Source of the DNA: DASYCK01 sp036500205
GTDB lineage: Bacteria > Myxococcota_A > Polyangia > Fen-1088
NCBI GenBank assembly: GCA_036500205.1
Contig: DASYCK010000304.1
Location: 1 to 11,270, forward strand
Length of the DNA stretch: 11,270 bases
Reading direction: 5' to 3'
Position 1 is the first letter of the stretch. Each line of letters opens with the position of its first letter. Position numbers and translations under genes: made by a program. The notes under the pieces were generated by a model, which made no database searches, was not told the origin of the DNA, and was given only the letters and a program-made list of their open reading frames with translations. Below, in pieces: positions 1 through 6,621 of the stretch.

Positions 1-1
1 T

Positions 2-1441
2 GCCTTCTCGCGCGAGCACCTGCGGGGCGCCCGCGCCGCCCGCGTCGGCCCGCAGCTCCTCGGCCGGCTCCTGCCCGCGGCGCGCGCGTCGGAGGGGGAG
101 ACGTCGCTGGCGGCGCTGCTCGAGCGGCACGGCTTCGACCCCGAGCTGCACGAGAGCATTCGCGAGGACCTGCGCGCCGAGCGCATCGGTCTTGCGAAGA
201 ATCGTTTGGCCGCCGACACGCCCATCGACGACGTGCGCCCCTCCGACGTCGTGAAGGCCGCCGACGTGTCCGAGCGGGCGCTCGCCGCCGGGCGGGGCGC
301 GCTCGAGCGCGGCGAGGTGTTCGTGGTGACGCTGGCCGCGGGAGCGGGAACGCGCTGGACGCACGGCGCGGGGACCGTGAAGGCGATCTATCCGTTCGCG
401 AAGCTCGCGGACAGGTTCCGCTCGTTCATCGAGGTCCACCTGGCGAAGACGCGCCGCCGCGGCCGGCAGTTCGGGGTGATGCCCCCTCACGTCATCACCA
501 CCAGCTACCTGACCCACGACGCGATCGCCGGCGTGCTGGAACGGGAGGGCGCCTACGGTCTGCGCGACGGCACGCTGCTCTCGGAGGGGCGCTCCATCGG
601 TCTGCGCCTGGTGCCGACGGCGCACGACCTGCGCTTCGCCTGGGCCGAGCTTCGCGAGCAGAAGCTCGAGGAGCGGAAGCAGAAGGTCAAGGACGACAGT
701 CGGGCGGCCCTCATGGCGTGGGCGGTGAGAACGGGCGAGGCGAGCGACTATCGGGACAACGTGCCCTCGCAGTGTTTGCATCCAGTGGGACACTGGTACG
801 AGGTGGCGAACCTGCTGCTGAACGGCACGCTGAAGCGCCTGCTCGACCGTCGCCCTCCCCTGAAGTACGCGATGCTGCACAACATCGACACGCTGGGCGC
901 CGATCTCGATCCGCGCTGGTTGGGGCGTCACATCGACAGCGGCAGCTGCCTCAGCTTCGAGGTGGTGGAGCGGCGGATCGAGGACCGGGGCGGGGGCCTG
1001 GCGCGCGTGAGCGGGCGCCCCCGGCTGGTCGAGTCGCTGGCCCTGCCACGCGAGGAGGACGAGGCGAAGCTCAGCTACTACAACTCGTTGACGACGTTCA
1101 TCGCCATCGATCAATTGCTGAGTCACTTCGGGCTCACCCGCGCCCAGCTCGCCGACGAGAAGGCGGTGGTGCGCGGCGTGCGCGAGCTGGCGCAGCGGCT
1201 GCCGACCTATATCACCCTCAAGGAGGTGAAGCGGCGCTGGGGGAACGCGCAGGAGGATGTGTTCCCCGTCTTGCAGTTCGAGAAGCTGTGGGGCGACATG
1301 AGCACCTTGCCCGACGTGAGCGTCGAGTATTTCTCGGTTCCTCGCGAGCGGGGTCAGCAGCTCAAGGACGTCGCGCAGCTCGACGGGTGGATCCGCGATG
1401 GCTCCCGCGAGCTCGTCGAGAAGCTCTGCGATTTCGGTTGA
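2..1441 (+). CDS. UDPGP-family sugar-nucleotide pyrophosphorylase (UTP--sugar-1-phosphate uridylyltransferase-like), 5' end outside window
   Basis: This is probably a cytosolic enzyme joining UTP to a sugar 1-phosphate to give a UDP-sugar and pyrophosphate. The frame is open from base 2, giving at least 479 residues. Numbering from there, a GT-A nucleotidyltransferase loop AAGAGTR lies at about 112-118, with a downstream Lys at about 127 (TVKAIYPF). Next come HPVGHWYE (about 260-267) and HNIDTLGADLDP (about 293-304), which match the substrate loop and the N-x-DNLG-x-x-x-DP signature of the UDPGP family. YYNSLTTFIAID (about 359-370) fits the family's late Asn motif. A TTG at 206 could serve as a start, but the 68 codons before it have GC-rich third positions and read as a helical N-terminal region (FDPELHESIREDL, RIGLAKNRL), and no ribosome binding site precedes the TTG. 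The gene is therefore called 5'-partial. The loop has A-A-G-A-G where many relatives have G-G-x-G. Sugar specificity cannot be read from the sequence. Confidence 0.85.
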   Translation, partial: AFSREHLRGARAARVGPQLLGRLLPAARASEGETSLAALLERHGFDPELHESIREDLRAERIGLAKNRLAADTPIDDVRPSDVVKAADVSERALAAGRGALERGEVFVVTLAAGAGTRWTHGAGTVKAIYPFAKLADRFRSFIEVHLAKTRRRGRQFGVMPPHVITTSYLTHDAIAGVLEREGAYGLRDGTLLSEGRSIGLRLVPTAHDLRFAWAELREQKLEERKQKVKDDSRAALMAWAVRTGEASDYRDNVPSQCLHPVGHWYEVANLLLNGTLKRLLDRRPPLKYAMLHNIDTLGADLDPRWLGRHIDSGSCLSFEVVERRIEDRGGGLARVSGRPRLVESLALPREEDEAKLSYYNSLTTFIAIDQLLSHFGLTRAQLADEKAVVRGVRELAQRLPTYITLKEVKRRWGNAQEDVFPVLQFEKLWGDMSTLPDVSVEYFSVPRERGQQLKDVAQLDGWIRDGSRELVEKLCDFG

Positions 1442-1449
1442 GGAGCGAC

Positions 1450-1476
1450 GACCGCGATAGGGCGCGACCACGATAG
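1450..1476 (+). repeat. Pair of 11-bp direct repeats in the 49-base gap before the coiled-coil gene
   Basis: GACCGCGATAG (1450-1460) and GACCACGATAG (1466-1476) match at 10 of 11 positions. Their starts are 16 bases apart, about one and a half helical turns. They end 14 bases before the ATG at 1491. The position suits an operator or a processing site, but no cognate protein can be named. A chance duplication is possible. Confidence 0.35.
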
Positions 1477-1490
1477 ATCGGGAAAACGAG

Positions 1491-2438
1491 ATGGATCTTC
1501 GAGCCGCAACGGAACAGCTCTTCGACGCCCCGCTCGACGCCTTCGTGGAGGTCAGGACCCGGCTGGCGGCCGAGCTGGCACGCGAGGGGAAGAAGGAAGA
1601 CAGCCGCGCCCTCAAGCAGCTTCGCCGGCCCACGACGTCCGCCTGGGTCACCAATCGGGTGGTGCGCCGGGACCGAGGCGCCGTGGAAGCGTTTCTGCTG
1701 GCGAGCGACCAGCTACGCGACAGCCAGGGGACGATGCGCGACGGCGGCGGCTCGCGCGCCGCCTATCAAAGCGCCGCCGAGGCGTTTCGGCGGGCCACGA
1801 CGGTGCTCACCGAGGCCGCGCGCCAGGCGCTGCTCGCCGCGGGGCGCGAGGCCGAGCGAACGCTGGTGGAGCGAGTGGTGTCGAACGTGCGGTCGGCGGC
1901 GCTGGTGACCGCGCGGCGGGCCGAGCTGTTGACGGGGCAGCTGATCGCCGATCTGGACGCGGGAGAGGCGGCGTTGCTGGGGTTGCTGGGGGGGACCTTG
2001 GAAGCGGGCGCGGCCGGTGCCGTGCTTCCGGGGCGGCGTGAGGAGAAGCCCGCGGTACCCGTCATCGAAGAGAAGGCGCGCGACGGGCGTGCCGAACGCG
2101 AAGAGGAGGGACGGCGTGCCCACGAGGCCGCAGAGAGAGCGCGGCGCGAGGAGCATGCCCGTCGGCTGGAAGTGGCGCGGGAAGAGGAGGCCAGCGCGGG
2201 GCAGAGCGCGGCGAGCGCCGCCACGGCGCTCGCCGAAGCGCGTGCCGTGCACGACGCAGCGAGCGACACCCTGCGCCAGGCAGAGGCGACCGTCGTCGAG
2301 GCACGGCACGCGGCCCAGGCGACGGAAGCGCGACGGCGCGAGCTCGAACGCGATGCGACCCGGGCCGACGCCGAAGCCCGCCGAACGACCGAACGACGCG
2401 AGGATTTACAGAGAGATTTACGAAAGGAGGGCGCCTGA
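1491..2438 (+). CDS. Uncharacterised protein with conserved N-terminal region and C-terminal coiled coil
   Basis: The function is unknown. The 315-residue protein has a helical N-terminal half. It includes a basic stretch around residues 41-60 (LKQLRRPTTSAWVTNRVV) that resembles a family of unnamed proteins, also known from actinobacteria, which share an L-R-[KR]-P-T-x-[AS]-A-W motif. Residues of about 185-315 are almost entirely Glu, Arg, Ala and Gln in heptad-like order, predicting a long coiled coil. No signal peptide or membrane segment is present. The ATG at 1491 follows a weak GGGA at 1480-1483. It lies 49 bases after the nucleotidyltransferase gene in the same direction, so co-transcription is possible. 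The last codons include two TTA and one AGA, which are unusual for this region. A scaffolding or nucleic-acid-associated role would be a guess. Confidence 0.82.
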   Translation: MDLRAATEQLFDAPLDAFVEVRTRLAAELAREGKKEDSRALKQLRRPTTSAWVTNRVVRRDRGAVEAFLLASDQLRDSQGTMRDGGGSRAAYQSAAEAFRRATTVLTEAARQALLAAGREAERTLVERVVSNVRSAALVTARRAELLTGQLIADLDAGEAALLGLLGGTLEAGAAGAVLPGRREEKPAVPVIEEKARDGRAEREEEGRRAHEAAERARREEHARRLEVAREEEASAGQSAASAATALAEARAVHDAASDTLRQAEATVVEARHAAQATEARRRELERDATRADAEARRTTERREDLQRDLRKEGA

Positions 2439-2451
2439 CGTCGCTCGTCAG
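2435..2451. terminator. Small inverted repeat covering both convergent stop codons
   Basis: CTGACG (2435-2440), a 5-base loop, then CGTCAG (2446-2451) form a perfect 6-bp stem. The plus-strand TGA stop (2436-2438) lies in one arm and the minus-strand stop (2448-2450) in the other. No T-tract follows on either strand, so it is at best a weak bidirectional terminator or a transcript-end hairpin. It may be accidental, because both arms contain stop codons. Confidence 0.25.
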
Positions 2452-3785
2452 ACGAACTTGGCGAGCAGCACCAGGCGCCCGAACGTGACTGGCCCGGTCT
2501 GGCGCAGGGCCGCCTCCAGGTATTCGGGGTGATGGCCGATCGCCTTCGTGAACGTCTGAACGACGTGCACGGCGACCCGTCGCAAGGTCTCGGCGTCGGC
2601 GTCCGGCTCGGGCGCCTCGGCCAGGCGGGCCTCGACGTCCGGGTGCAGGACCGTCAGCAGGCGGACGGCCCCGAGGTGCATTCCCAGCAGGTACAGGTGC
2701 TCGAGCAAGGTGGCGCTGTCCGTGTACGGGTTGCGCAGCAAGAAGTGCTGGCAGTAGTTCCGGAAGACGGTGGCGGCGGCCGCGCCCGCGCGGGTCTCGA
2801 CTGCGTGTCGACGCTGGACATACACCCGCCACAGCGTCGTCGGGGAAAGCTCGGGGCTGCCTGCGAAGACCTGGTCGACCAGCGCCGCGAAGCGCGCGCT
2901 GTGGGGCAGCTGCTTGCGTTCCAGAAGGAACGTGGCGATCCGGCTCATCGTCGGCTCGCCCGGCACGTTCAGCGCGCGCAGGTCGGCGTCGAGCGCCTCC
3001 CGCAACGGCTTCGCCGCCGTCGCTTCCAGCTCGCCACGCAGGCGGCGCTCCGCGAACGGCCGCTGCGCGCCGTCGAAGTCGCGCGTTCCCGCGTGAAAGA
3101 ATGGCTGCACCCGCTCGGCGAAATCGGCCGCCAGGGCCAGCTGGGTCCCGAGCGGCATGGGCTGCTGGAAGCAGAGCGACAGCGCCGCGCGCACGTCGAT
3201 GAAATGACGCTTGTAGGCGTCCGTCGCGTCCGCCGCGATCGTCTTGCCCACGTACGCGCGCGGCAACATCGGCTTCGTTGCGGGCGCCAGTCGCAGGGGT
3301 TGCTCCGAGAGCAACATCAGCCGCGCCACTTCAGGACATCCCAGCGAGCCACCGACCTCGATCTGCTCTCCGACGTCCAGGGCGGTGCGCGGAAAGATCG
3401 AGCAGGCGGTCGACAAGACCGGCTCCCCCAGGGTCGCGTGGACCCCACAGCGCTGGTCTTCGTCCAGCATCGGGCAGGCGCCGCTCTCGTCGAGGTGAAG
3501 GTGGGCGGGCGCCGCGCTCCCGCGCGACGGACGACCAATGACGACGAGGCGAACCAGGCGTTCGCGCCCCTCGGCCGTGGCCGCCATGGCCGTCTTCATG
3601 CGGTCGAGATCGCCGCGGTCGATCGGCACGGCCCAGTCGCGGCAGCAGGTATCGGGGCACTTGTCCGCCAGACAGGAGAACGCCTCCATGGCGGCGATGG
3701 TCGTCTCGGGGACCGCCTTTGGCTGGGGGGCCCGGGTCAAAGGCGTGGCGGTCGACGACGCGTTCTCGAAAGGGTCGAGGGGCAT
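2448..3785 (-). CDS. FliB-like (flagellin lysine N-methylase family) cysteine-cluster protein
   Basis: The 445-residue protein matches FliB-type lysine N-methylases, Fe-S proteins best known for methylating flagellin lysines. The N-terminal cluster F-S-C-L-A-D-K-C-P-D-T-C-C-R-D-W places Cys at 38, 43, 47 and 48. It is followed by ACPMLDEDQRC (Cys104, Cys113), STACSIFPR (Cys128) and GSLGCPEVARL (Cys150). This spacing matches the FliB pattern C-x4-C-x3-CC, CP-x-L, C-x-x-[YF]-PR and S-L-x-CPE. The C-terminal two thirds are helical, as expected. The first ATG (3785) has no purine-rich ribosome binding site. Met33 is an alternative, but family members carry residues before the cluster, so the longer form is kept. 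No flagellar gene is nearby, so flagellin as substrate is doubtful; another protein may be modified. The gene stands alone on the minus strand, diverging from the lipoprotein gene across a 131-base gap. Confidence 0.88.
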   Translation of the reverse strand: MPLDPFENASSTATPLTRAPQPKAVPETTIAAMEAFSCLADKCPDTCCRDWAVPIDRGDLDRMKTAMAATAEGRERLVRLVVIGRPSRGSAAPAHLHLDESGACPMLDEDQRCGVHATLGEPVLSTACSIFPRTALDVGEQIEVGGSLGCPEVARLMLLSEQPLRLAPATKPMLPRAYVGKTIAADATDAYKRHFIDVRAALSLCFQQPMPLGTQLALAADFAERVQPFFHAGTRDFDGAQRPFAERRLRGELEATAAKPLREALDADLRALNVPGEPTMSRIATFLLERKQLPHSARFAALVDQVFAGSPELSPTTLWRVYVQRRHAVETRAGAAAATVFRNYCQHFLLRNPYTDSATLLEHLYLLGMHLGAVRLLTVLHPDVEARLAEAPEPDADAETLRRVAVHVVQTFTKAIGHHPEYLEAALRQTGPVTFGRLVLLAKFV

Positions 3786-3852
3786 GCGGGACGTAGGAGC
3801 AAGCGTCGCGCCAGGCGGGGAGCAGGGGAGTGTCAGATTCCTGGCGGACCCA

Positions 3853-3881
3853 TTGCCAAACCCGCGCGCGCCATGTTGAGT
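3853..3881 (+). promoter_or_regulatory. Weak sigma70-like promoter candidate for the lipoprotein gene
   Basis: TTGCCA (3853-3858) is followed after 17 bases by TTGAGT (3876-3881), an acceptable -35 with a poor -10 box. It lies in the 131-base divergent gap between the FliB-like gene and the lipoprotein gene, about 35 bases before the proposed ATG. The match is weak and may be chance. I saw no convincing promoter for the minus-strand gene in this gap. Confidence 0.2.
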
Positions 3882-3897
3882 GAGATCACGAACTCAT

Positions 3898-3905
3898 GGG
3901 GGAGG
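3898..3905 (+). promoter_or_regulatory. Ribosome binding site deciding the lipoprotein start
   Basis: GGGGGAGG sits 11 bases before the ATG at 3917. It overlaps the upstream in-frame ATG at 3896, so that ATG cannot use it. This supports 3917 as the true start. Confidence 0.6.
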
Positions 3906-3916
3906 TCAGTTTGCAA

Positions 3917-4438
3917 ATGAAGCCTGGAATTTTGAGTCTCTTGATGGCGGCGTCTCTGCTCGGATGCGGGAGCGGCGGCGCTCCGGGCGGTCTGAGGGGC
4001 GGCGCGGGCGGCACCACGGCGACGGGCAGTGGGTCGATGACCTGGAAGGACGACGGCGCCGCCCACGGCGCATCGTTCGCCACGGGCGTCCTCGCGCGCA
4101 CGTCGGTGACCGACCTGCTCGAGGTCTCGGGCGCCGACACGGCTGGCATGGCCATCGCCTTCGCGCTGTCCACGCCGACGCCTATCGCGGCCGCACCCTT
4201 CACGTGCGCTCAGGTCGGGACGAACGGCATCATCGTCTCGCTGGTGTACACCACCACGGGCAACGCCACGAACTCGACGCAAAGCTGCGCGATCAATCTG
4301 GCGACGGTGGGGACGACCACGGGCGCGCACGCGATCGGCACCTTCTCGGCCGTCATCGCCCTGACCGCCGGCGGTACCAAGACGCTGAGCGATGGGCAGT
4401 TCGATCTGCCGCTGACCGTGAGCCAGACGGGACTCTAG
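3917..4438 (+). CDS. Putative outer-membrane lipoprotein, function unknown
   Basis: The 173-residue protein starts with Lys2, a hydrophobic stretch and a clean lipobox LLGC, so lipidation would be at Cys17. Gly at +2 does not signal inner-membrane retention. A flexible Gly-rich linker (about 18-40) leads to a domain of about 130 residues with short alternating hydrophobic segments, which suggests a beta-rich fold. Two further cysteines (about 97 and 124) could form a disulfide in the periplasm. The C-terminal GTFSAVI...DGQFDLPL pattern recalls small beta-sandwich lipoproteins of the DUF6252 type, but this is only a resemblance. An in-frame ATG at 3896 would add seven residues and swallow the ribosome binding site, so 3917 is preferred. 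The MORN-repeat gene follows 55 bases downstream in the same direction. Confidence 0.82.
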   Translation: MKPGILSLLMAASLLGCGSGGAPGGLRGGAGGTTATGSGSMTWKDDGAAHGASFATGVLARTSVTDLLEVSGADTAGMAIAFALSTPTPIAAAPFTCAQVGTNGIIVSLVYTTTGNATNSTQSCAINLATVGTTTGAHAIGTFSAVIALTAGGTKTLSDGQFDLPLTVSQTGL

Positions 4439-4480
4439 CGGTCCGGCGCGCCGCGCCTGGAATCGGCGGGGCAGGGGTCC

Positions 4481-4496
4481 TATCCTCCGGAGCGTG
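4481..4496 (+). promoter_or_regulatory. Possible -10 box for a leaderless MORN-protein transcript
   Basis: TATCCT (4481-4486) fits the TA-N3-T form of a -10 box and ends 7 bases before the GTG at 4494, the geometry typical of leaderless genes. No usable ribosome binding site precedes the GTG, because GGAG at 4489-4492 is only one base away. The matching -35 region (TGGAAT, 4458-4463) is poor, so the call is tentative. Confidence 0.25.
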
Positions 4497-6569
4497 GCAG
4501 CTCCGCGTCCGCGCCCCGCCGGAGTTCCGCCGACCGCCTCGTGGGTCGAGGCGGTCGACGAGTGGCGACAGTGCGCCAGCGACGAGACGGGCCGGCCGCA
4601 CGGGCCGTTTCGCTCGTGGCGCGGCGATGGCTCGACGGCGGAGATTTCCCGCTTCGAGCACGGCAAGCAGGTGGGAGTTTCATTTCGGCTGCACCGGGAC
4701 GGCAGCCTGTTCAGCGTCGCGCCTTTCGTCGATGGGATCCCGCGCGGCGACCACCGCCGTTACGCCAGCGACCACCCCGGGGCCGAGCAGCTGCAACGTT
4801 GCTGCGTCCCCCCGGGGGCCTGGCAATTCAGGCAGCGCTACGACAGCCGGGGCATGGTCGACGACGGTGCCTGGTTCGATCGCGCCGGCGGGCGCCTGCT
4901 GTCGACGGGCGAACCATACCCGGATCGTCCGGAGGAGGTGCCGGCCGAGGCTTCGTTCGATGAAAATCTCGGTCAGTGGGAGGCAGGCGTCATCTGGGAC
5001 CAGACCGGCTATACGGGGGTGCGGCGACGCTGGTCGCTCGAGGGGGTGCTTCGGCTCGGCGAGGGGCTGAGTCGCGGAAAGCGCCACGGGGCCGTCCGCA
5101 TCTTCGCCGAGGACGGCGCGCCGACGTGGGAGGGGCACTATGCCGACGGGCGGCTGTCGGGCCCGTTCGCCGCGCTGGAGTTGCCGGCGGAGCACCTGTC
5201 TCCGGTGAACGGAGACGCGATCGTCCGGCTGGAGGGGATGTTCGAGCGCGATCAGGCGGTCGGGGCGTGGCGCGCCTTCGACGCCGCCGGCACGCTCCGT
5301 CAGGCGCGCGAGCTGGGTGTGGCGCTCGACGCCGAGGCGCTGTCGTCGTCGCCCGCGCTTGCCGACGTACGCCGCTCGGCGGAGGCGTGGCGCGCGCTGG
5401 CCGGGTCGCTGCTGACCGAGCGTCGGGTGGGGGAGTCCCTGCTCGCGATGGCGCGCGCCGCCAGCGCCGCGAGCGACGTGAAACCGCTGACCGATGCGCT
5501 CGCCGAGGCGGTGATCCCGCTCGGCCCGGCCGCGGCGCGGACCGAGGCGCGCGAGCTGATCGAGCGCGCGTCCGAAGATCTGGTGGCGCTGATCGACGGC
5601 CTGAAGCGCGGGGGCGACGCCGCGACGTTGCTGTGGTCCATCGCGCGGGCGATGACGGGCCACGATCGCGCGGCGATCGAGCTGGTGACGGCGGCAATCT
5701 TGTTGGACCCGCGGTCGACGGCGCCGCTCGGGACCCGGGCGCTGTTGCACGTGTCGCTGGGCGAGGTGGCGGCAGCTCGCGCAGATCTCGAGCTGCTCCC
5801 GGCCGATGCCGCCGATCAGCGCGAGCTGCTGGGGCTCACCCTGCGCGCCTATTTCCCGCGCTTCGATTTCTGGCCGGCGCACCAGGCGCTGCGGCCACTG
5901 CCCGACGATCCGGTGCCGGTGCCCGAGCGAACGGCGCAGGAGGTGAGGGACGCCATCCAGCGCTACGCGACCCGCCTCGATCGGCTGCGCGAGGCGGTGC
6001 GTGCGCTGCGCCCGCCCGACGCGGCGTCGCTGATCCCCGACCTCGCGCACCTGTTACCCGATGGTCCGGTCCGGCTGGCGCGCTGGACGTTCACCATGTC
6101 GGCGGCGATGTACGAGGGGCAGAGCGAGGAGCCGACGGCCGACGGCGAGACCGTCGAGCTGACCGTCGACGAGACGCGCGAGCTGGCGCCGGACGGCGCG
6201 ACCCTGCTGCAGCTCCTGCGACGGGCGCGCGTCGATTGGAGCGGCCTCACCTGGCTCTGCTGGGCGGTGGGGCTCGACGCCCCGGCCCTGCCCGTGGCCA
6301 TCCAGCCCCCCGCGGCGCTGGGGCGCGCGGCGGTGATGACGATGGAGCGGGTCTGGCGCAGTCGCGATCGGCTGACCACCGGCGGGCTGCTGGCCCTGAA
6401 CAAGGGCATCCCCGGCTTCGACTGGGAGGGCGTGCCCATCGATCGGGTGCCGGTGACCTTGGCGAAGCTGGCCCTCGATGAGTACGTCGAGCTGCGCGCG
6501 GTGCTGTCCTGGCTGTGCGACGCGGTCAACCGCTCACCCTGGCAGGACGATCTCCGGGGCGCCGACTAG
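4494..6569 (+). CDS. Large protein with N-terminal MORN-like repeats and TPR-like helical region
   Basis: The 691-residue protein has no signal peptide or membrane segment and is probably cytoplasmic. The N-terminal part holds at least four imperfect MORN_2-type units: G-R-P-H-G-P-F-R-S-W...DG (about 33-56), about 57-86, GKRHGAVRIFAEDGAP...DGRLSGPF (about 195-225) and QAVGAWRAFDAAGTL (about 255-270). Such repeats occur in the YwqK family and in membrane- or protein-binding proteins. Residues of about 290-520 are helical. Around 385-440 (HDRAAIELVTAAILLDPRS...LGEVAAARADLELL) they read like TPR units. A C-terminal region of about 150 residues, rich in Trp and Leu, is not recognised. The GTG start lacks a good ribosome binding site, and the first 15 residues are Pro/Ala-rich, so the true start could be slightly downstream. 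An assembly or interaction role is inference. No catalytic motif is visible. Confidence 0.85.
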   Translation: MAAPRPRPAGVPPTASWVEAVDEWRQCASDETGRPHGPFRSWRGDGSTAEISRFEHGKQVGVSFRLHRDGSLFSVAPFVDGIPRGDHRRYASDHPGAEQLQRCCVPPGAWQFRQRYDSRGMVDDGAWFDRAGGRLLSTGEPYPDRPEEVPAEASFDENLGQWEAGVIWDQTGYTGVRRRWSLEGVLRLGEGLSRGKRHGAVRIFAEDGAPTWEGHYADGRLSGPFAALELPAEHLSPVNGDAIVRLEGMFERDQAVGAWRAFDAAGTLRQARELGVALDAEALSSSPALADVRRSAEAWRALAGSLLTERRVGESLLAMARAASAASDVKPLTDALAEAVIPLGPAAARTEARELIERASEDLVALIDGLKRGGDAATLLWSIARAMTGHDRAAIELVTAAILLDPRSTAPLGTRALLHVSLGEVAAARADLELLPADAADQRELLGLTLRAYFPRFDFWPAHQALRPLPDDPVPVPERTAQEVRDAIQRYATRLDRLREAVRALRPPDAASLIPDLAHLLPDGPVRLARWTFTMSAAMYEGQSEEPTADGETVELTVDETRELAPDGATLLQLLRRARVDWSGLTWLCWAVGLDAPALPVAIQPPAALGRAAVMTMERVWRSRDRLTTGGLLALNKGIPGFDWEGVPIDRVPVTLAKLALDEYVELRAVLSWLCDAVNRSPWQDDLRGAD

Positions 6570-6582
6570 CCCACCCTTTTTT
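6557..6582 (+). terminator. Weak intrinsic terminator after the MORN-protein gene
   Basis: GGGC (6557-6560) can pair with GCCC (6569-6572) across an 8-base loop. Four bases later comes TTTTTT (6577-6582), an uninterrupted T run that stands out in this GC-rich DNA. The stem is only 4 bp and overlaps the stop codon at 6567-6569, so strength is doubtful. Confidence 0.3.
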
Positions 6583-6621
6583 CGGGCGCGGCGCCATCGA
6601 GAGCACTAGCTTTCAGCGGAC

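Noticed and set aside
2529..3920. 463-codon plus-strand open frame opposite the FliB-like gene
   Set aside because: It is antisense to a gene with a full set of family cysteine motifs and runs past its start into the lipoprotein ribosome binding site. The translation is low-complexity Arg/Gln/Gly.
3880..5070. 396-codon plus-strand open frame overlapping the lipoprotein and MORN-protein genes
   Set aside because: It crosses two genes and their gap in another frame and yields Arg-rich sequence without motifs. The lipoprotein frame has a signal peptide, lipobox and ribosome binding site.
4680..6050. 456-codon minus-strand open frame inside the MORN-protein gene
   Set aside because: This is an antisense shadow with no start signal and no domains. 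The sense frame shows repeated MORN units and TPR-like sequence.
4976..6481. 501-codon plus-strand frame inside the MORN-protein gene
   Set aside because: This is a frame-shifted shadow composed mainly of Arg, Gly and Ala, typical of out-of-frame reading of GC-rich coding DNA.
4494..6569. Reading the MORN-repeat protein as a YwqK-type antitoxin of a toxin-antitoxin pair
   Set aside because: It is far longer than such proteins and no small toxin-like gene lies next to it.
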